A stretch of 64,000 bases of DNA, from positions 131,957,476 to 132,021,475 of the forward strand of contig NC_086021.1 in the NCBI RefSeq assembly GCF_036323735.1. Reading direction: 5' to 3'. Shown here in pieces: positions 59,395 to 64,000 of this stretch. The stretch comes from Rattus norvegicus. Taxonomy: Eukaryota > Chordata > Mammalia > Rodentia > Muridae. Under the pieces are notes generated by a model. The model did no database searches. It was not told the DNA's origin and saw only the letters and a list, made by a program, of their open reading frames with translations. How positions within the stretch are numbered: position 1 is the stretch's first letter; each line of letters opens with the position of its first letter. Made by a program: the position numbers and the translations under genes.

Positions 59395-59655
59395 GGGATA
59401 TTTGCTCATTTGTGACTACATGGATGAACCTTTACTTATGTCAAGGGAAATGAGTAAGAAACAATAAAATACAGTATGATTGCACTTATATGAACAAGCT
59501 AAACATTTCAAACAGAGGATAGAATGCTAGTTACTCATGTCTGGAAGAAGGGGCAAGGGCAATATTAAGAAGAAGAAGGAGGAGGAGAAGGAGGAGGGGA
59601 TAACACTTGAAATATAAAAAAATTAAAATAACCAATAAAATAAAATAAAGAAAAA
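59395..59655 (+). mobile_element. Old L1 3' end
   Basis: tgactacatggatgaaccttta, agtaagaaacaataaaatac and agaatgctagttactcatgt follow the order of an ancient L1 3' region. A purine tract (59560-59597) and ataacacttgaaatataaaa then resemble a rodent L1 3' terminus, so two L1 pieces may abut here. Confidence 0.7.
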
Positions 59656-60373
59656 ATGATGGACACCTTATATACAACATGGACAAAATGGTTACTTATC
59701 ATGTATTGAGTGTTTGACATTTGCTGAGAGGATGGTTCCAATGTTCTTGCTTACAAGAGCATCTAGAAGGTAACTGTCAGTGAGGAGATAGATGTGCTGA
59801 TTGTCCTCTCTTCGCTAACTGTTCACTGTGTGGAGTTGCCTCTCCCCATCCATGGGTTCCGAGCTCTTGGTTCATTCCAACCAACTGAAAATATGGGGGA
59901 AACATGCTTCTCTGCTGAACATGTAGACTATGGCATCTACTCTCCAAACGATGCATATAAATAACAGTTTAGACCGAAGGCACAGAGTTTTATGTATTAT
60001 AAGTAATCTACACATGGTTTACCATATACTGAAGGTTACACACAGATAAGTTCTAATCAAATTTAAGGGAACTGAAATCCACAGAATGAGGTATACTGTG
60101 GGTGCTGCTGAAATCAAACCACAGTAGACACGAAGGAACAACTTCACATCTATATTAGGTAATGCTGTCTATTATGAATATAACCATACTTCTCTTGGTC
60201 ATCCCTTTAAATAAAATGAAATTCAGCATAACTGTCATTTAAAAATAAGACAAAATTCAATATAACTGTCATTTTCAAATAAAATTTAATGGTACTTAAG
60301 AATAATACATGTAAATGATTAAAAAAAATAACCACAGAGTATGACGTTCATTGCTATTTTAGGTAGACTTAGA
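59656..60373. other. Unique noncoding DNA
   Basis: Nothing recognised. Confidence 0.35.
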
Positions 60374-60446
60374 TCAGTGGTTCTGAACTTTCTTAATGCT
60401 GTGACCCTTTAATATAATTTCTCATATTATAGTGACCTTACTTGTT
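60374..60446 (+). mobile_element. URR1-like DNA transposon fragment
   Basis: cagtggttctgaactttctt followed by gctgtgaccctttaatataa and tttctcatattatagtgacc matches the first ~70 bp of URR1. The rest is missing. Confidence 0.7.
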
Positions 60447-62968
60447 ACCTACACGCTCTGAAAATTACCTACTGTACTTGTAAATTAGGAACAATTATTA
60501 TCTACTGAGTAAGATTTTCTGAGAACAAGATATAATAATTTAGTCTATTATATATACACATATACATTATAATGTATATCCAAGTATTGTGTTTGCATAT
60601 ATATTTTTAACAGTATCTTGCAAAGAGTAGAATACTCAACCATCTAAAGTTTCTGTCCACCCTGGCTCCCCTTTGATTTGCAATTTTTTATTTTTAACCA
60701 ATCACTCATTGGTTTGTTTTTGGATAAATCTCTTCTTGCCTATAAAATGATGCTGAGCTAATTGATTTGTACTAGTCGGCATGAGTAGCCATGAAAAATT
60801 TTCTACTCTCAGCACTAGAGATGAAGAAAAGATTTGTTCTGTACATGCTCAGGGTCGGTAGGAGTGCAAGAGTGGTGAGTGTGACCCAGTTGTTAGTGGA
60901 CAAGTAACATTTTGATAAGCAAAGGAGTGTTGGGAGAATAAGGAAAGACAGAAAAAGTGATTTGGATAACCTGATTTATGCCAAGAGAACAGGTAGACTC
61001 CTAACCTATTTGAAAATTCCAAGGAAGACAACTCAGGCAGCATGGACCTGTCTCTTGTGGACTGTGCCCCTCTTTACTCCCAATATACACTCCCGGGTTC
61101 CCATAAAACTGTACTCTACAGGAAAGCAAGGGGTATCTGTTGATTTTGCAAGGTGTATTGTATTATCAAGTGTTGAACTTTGGGCAAATAAATAAGGATT
61201 TGATCTGAGTCCATGGAAATAACCAGAAAATAACCTAGAAATATTTTGGTAATAGAAATGTCTCTGGAATACATCTGAAGGTGCCCCAGAGTGTTTTTAT
61301 AAATGCTGAGTATGTTTTAAGCTTGTATATAACTTTTTCTTGTGTGTTGTACAGCTGTGAGTGTGGGAGGACAAACCTCCTGGGATCTGGGCATATGTTC
61401 TAACCCTGAGAAAATCTGTGAGAGAACCCCAAAGGACACACTGTATTCCTCTGTCAGCCAAGAAAAGAAAATCCTGCCAGGAACACTCCTTGGTCAGTGA
61501 GCGAGTGTGTACTGGGAATAGAGCTGTAAAACCTTCTTGGTTAGAATACAGTATGCCTTGACATACGAGTTGAAATTCTGGGTTCAACCTTTGATCTTAC
61601 AGTAACTACACCATCATGGCTTTCTGGACTTCACTTCCTGCCACACAACATTAGCCAAGAGCATATGCCAAGATAAAGATACTGGCCAGCTTCACATCCC
61701 CGTTATGTTAGCATTTCGTATGATGCTGTAGCTGAAAGTATTCTCAGAATTCCCTAGATCATTGCTTTTATTTTTTAGAAGGGAAGGTGGGGTGCAGATG
61801 TAGATTGACAGCATTTGTCTAAGGCTGCTGTGTTAGTGGAAGCTGAAGCAAGCTTGTAGCCAGTGCTCCGAGGCCAGCCACAGACTGTTAACACTCATAC
61901 AGAAGAGTCCACTTAAAAGCCTGATGAGAAGTTGCATGTTCCGATGTGGGAGGTGAGATAGGAGGCAAATTCATCAAATGAATAAACACGTGAGCTTTTC
62001 AAACTCTCTGAGAAGGAGAAGATTCCAGTCCCTCATGCAAAACGCTGTTACTCAAGGTTTTTGGCTAAATAATAACAGTGTGGCTATTGCTGGAGCACGT
62101 GTGATAATGACAGTATGGATGAATATGTGTGTCTGCTTCCTGGATTTCATATTATCATTTATTCAAAGCACAACTGAAACAAGCATGAAGCAATCCTGCC
62201 ACCCACACAAACTCTCCCTGTTTTGTTGATGGCAGTTTCTGAGCCTTAAGCAGGTTTCCCTTTTAAGTAAGTACCACAGCTGGTGCCTCCCAACCCACTC
62301 TCCTGCTAAATTCAGAGCTCAGCTTATGTTAGCAGAATCAGCAAACATAACAAGGTGGCAGCTTCACAGAGAGGGGCTTTCTCACCAACTACTCTCAAAG
62401 TGGCCTCACTGCTTAGCCATGAGCTTGCTCTGTGAGTGAGGCACACCAGGATGGCCTCATCCTGGAGCCATCCCAGATCCTTGATTAAGGATCGCTTGGA
62501 AGAAAGGCTCAAAACCTCTTCCAAACTCAAGAGTGCAAGTTTCCATCCTTAATATTGGTCCATATTTTTGTCTTTAAAATAATCAAGTATATTTATTCAT
62601 TAAAAATTCAGCAGATGGTAAATATAAGGCTGATGTCTTCTTTTTTCCATCCAAAAGCTATCATAAATAATCATATGCTTCTAAAACACAGACCTAAATC
62701 GGAGGGACTAAGCACTGTATGTTCTAATTTTAAAATATCTCAGATGGTATATGTATGTATGTATGTGCTTATGTTATCTGTGAAAAATCAGGGAACTGGT
62801 GTCTGTTACCTCAGAGTAAATATATAGATAAATTCGATGCATAGACAATCCAGTCCTGTGTACCTTATAATTAGGAAATGACTTGGAACATTAGAGCAGA
62901 ACTGAGAGATCTCAGAGCCTTTCAAGTCTGAGCCAATGAATTGTGGTATGAGCGCACGTGAGTGCGTG

Positions 62969-62970
<2 letters not shown>
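60447..62970. other. Unique noncoding DNA, about 2.5 kb
   Basis: Contains a short TATA/CATA patch at 60548-60605 and a TGTA run near 62752-62767. No other element recognised. Confidence 0.4.
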
Positions 62971-63024
<54 letters not shown>

Positions 63025-63126
63025 CGCGCGCACGCGTGCGTGCATACATATGTATGTGTGGTATGTATGTGTGTGTGTTTGTGTATGTGTGCGCATGTGT
63101 ATGTGTACGTGTGAGTGTCTGTGTGT
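62971..63126. repeat. (TG)n(CG)n(TG)n alternating purine-pyrimidine tract
   Basis: A TG run of ~23 units leads into ~8 CG units (63016-63032) and a GCGTGCGTGCAT run, then interrupted TG/TATG. Alternating purine-pyrimidine is nearly unbroken from 62971 to about 63047. The uninterrupted CG block is unusual in methylated mammalian DNA. Confidence 0.97.
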
Positions 63127-63239
63127 GTAGGCAATCATGTTATCCTCATTGGGCCTATTCCTCATCTATTGACTAGGATGTCGGATAAGTCTGTCTCTAT
63201 TCCTTCCTCCCTCCCTGATGTCACAAATATGGACCGTGT

Positions 63240-63346
63240 ACAACCTTTCTGTGGGAACTGGGTATTGAACACAGCCTCCCCCACCCCTTGCTTCTCTAGA
63301 AGGCACTTTACCCCCGGAGCTATATCTTCAGGGTCTGAGCCATCCG
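63240..63346 (-). mobile_element. Degenerate tRNA-derived SINE, antisense
   Basis: The plus strand contains tgggaactgggtattgaaca and acccccggagctatatcttc, echoing the complement of a B4/ID-type SINE body and head. Strongly diverged. Confidence 0.45.
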
Positions 63347-63479
63347 TTTTGGTCTAAGGTATCTCTGGTTAGATGAGCTGATTAAACATTAATTCAATTA
63401 GTTCTCACCATGCTATCTTTAAGATTTTTTGCACTTTTTCCCGTAAGATTCATCTTCCTTTCATTTCAGTATGTCTATT

Positions 63480-63960
63480 TCTAAGTCTGTACTTGTCTAT
63501 TCCAGTAGTGTGGTTAGAGCAAGGTGGTCCACCCCGGCCTCCAAAGCTCATCCCACGGGACGAGACAGAGTTTGGAGACTGCTGTTTAGTTTGACTGTTG
63601 AATGTATTTGGGACCCTATACCTCTTGTACAATATTCAACAAAAGCCTGTTTGCGCCTCATTAAAATTAGATTGGCCACTATTTTCTTTATAGAAATTAT
63701 GCTCCTATTTATTAAAGCTAATTATGCAATGTGGCATTTTTCTTTTCCGTTTGTATTCCTGAATGCCTGGTCTCAATGGGAGCATGTAGGTGAAGATCGA
63801 TAATCGGTCTCTTATTAGAGCAGGGGGAAGCATCCATTGGTACACTGCATTCAGCTGGGTGTAAGAGGGCTTATTATTAAAGTAGCAGCAGGCATTCAAA
63901 GCCCACGCTTGCTGGCAGTGCTGGACACTCAGGATTAAATAATCAGCCATCAGGCCCTGT
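63480..63960. promoter_or_regulatory. Candidate conserved noncoding element at the right edge
   Basis: Repeat-free sequence dense in homeobox-type cores (cattaaaattagattggcc, tattaaagctaattatgc, gcttattattaaagtagc, gattaaataatcagcc), a small palindrome (gatcgataatcgg at about 63796) and balanced GC between them. This pattern is frequent in deeply conserved developmental enhancers. The protein frames across it have no domain. Confidence 0.35.
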
Positions 63961-64000
63961 CTCATAAATGTTTTTCTTTGACTTTTGGCAGGATCTTCAA

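Noticed and set aside
62806..63165. 119-codon minus frame rich in His/Thr
   Set aside because: Covers the TG/CG repeat; no flanking coding character.
63961..64000. Splice acceptor-like end (ctttgacttttggcag then gatcttcaa)
   Set aside because: A pyrimidine-rich AG is common by chance, and the window ends before any coding frame could be judged.

Overview
The window is mammalian nuclear DNA, very probably brown rat (Rattus norvegicus). The evidence is three BC1/ID SINEs with the tRNA-Ala-like head typical of rat, one with a perfect 14-bp target-site duplication (TSD); L1 3' ends of the young rat type (6329-6660 and 32833-33827); B2, B3, B4-type and B1-like SINEs; and two MIR relics. I find no credible protein-coding exon, structural RNA gene, CRISPR array or operon. 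Open frames are short, lie in microsatellites or L1 debris, or occur where ~60-110 codon frames are expected by chance. The window looks like intergenic DNA or the inside of a very large intron.

Layout. 0.76-2.2 kb: a rodent dispersed repeat interleaved with a triplicated/inverted module, then a large GATA/TCTA array. 3.8-5.95 kb: an ancient plus-strand L1, opened by an ID element and by a younger rodent L1 3' end. 6.17-8.43 kb: two rodent dispersed repeats, one split by a rat L1 carrying a probable 3' transduction, the other split by an ID element and a minus-strand L1. 8.8 kb: a young ID. 8.95-13.2 kb: mostly unique. 13.23-13.80 kb: a CpG-rich solo LTR. 13.8-32.5 kb: mostly unique DNA with scattered SINEs, MIR, microsatellites and rodent dispersed repeats. 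32.5-34.1 kb: an older repeat split by a 5'-truncated rat L1. 36.27-36.58 kb: a TG/TATG array. 37.9-44.7 kb: a minus-strand L1 with ORF2 remnants and two further L1 3' ends nested in it. 44.7-64 kb: unique DNA with B3/B4 SINEs, an L1-like piece, MIR, two URR1-like DNA transposon pieces, an ancient L1 3' end, an 82-bp direct duplication 2.6 kb apart, and long simple repeats including a Z-DNA-prone TG/CG tract.

There are no genes to join into a pathway. The main biology is layered retrotransposition, readable from TSDs and split host repeats, plus a few unique A/T-homeobox-rich stretches (about 10.85-11.06, 18.09-18.33, 25.24-25.44 and 63.48-63.96 kb) that look like candidate conserved noncoding elements. 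That last judgement is inference and needs cross-species alignment. Repeat family names are from memory of consensus sequences; where I know a repeat as common in rodents but cannot name it, I say so.
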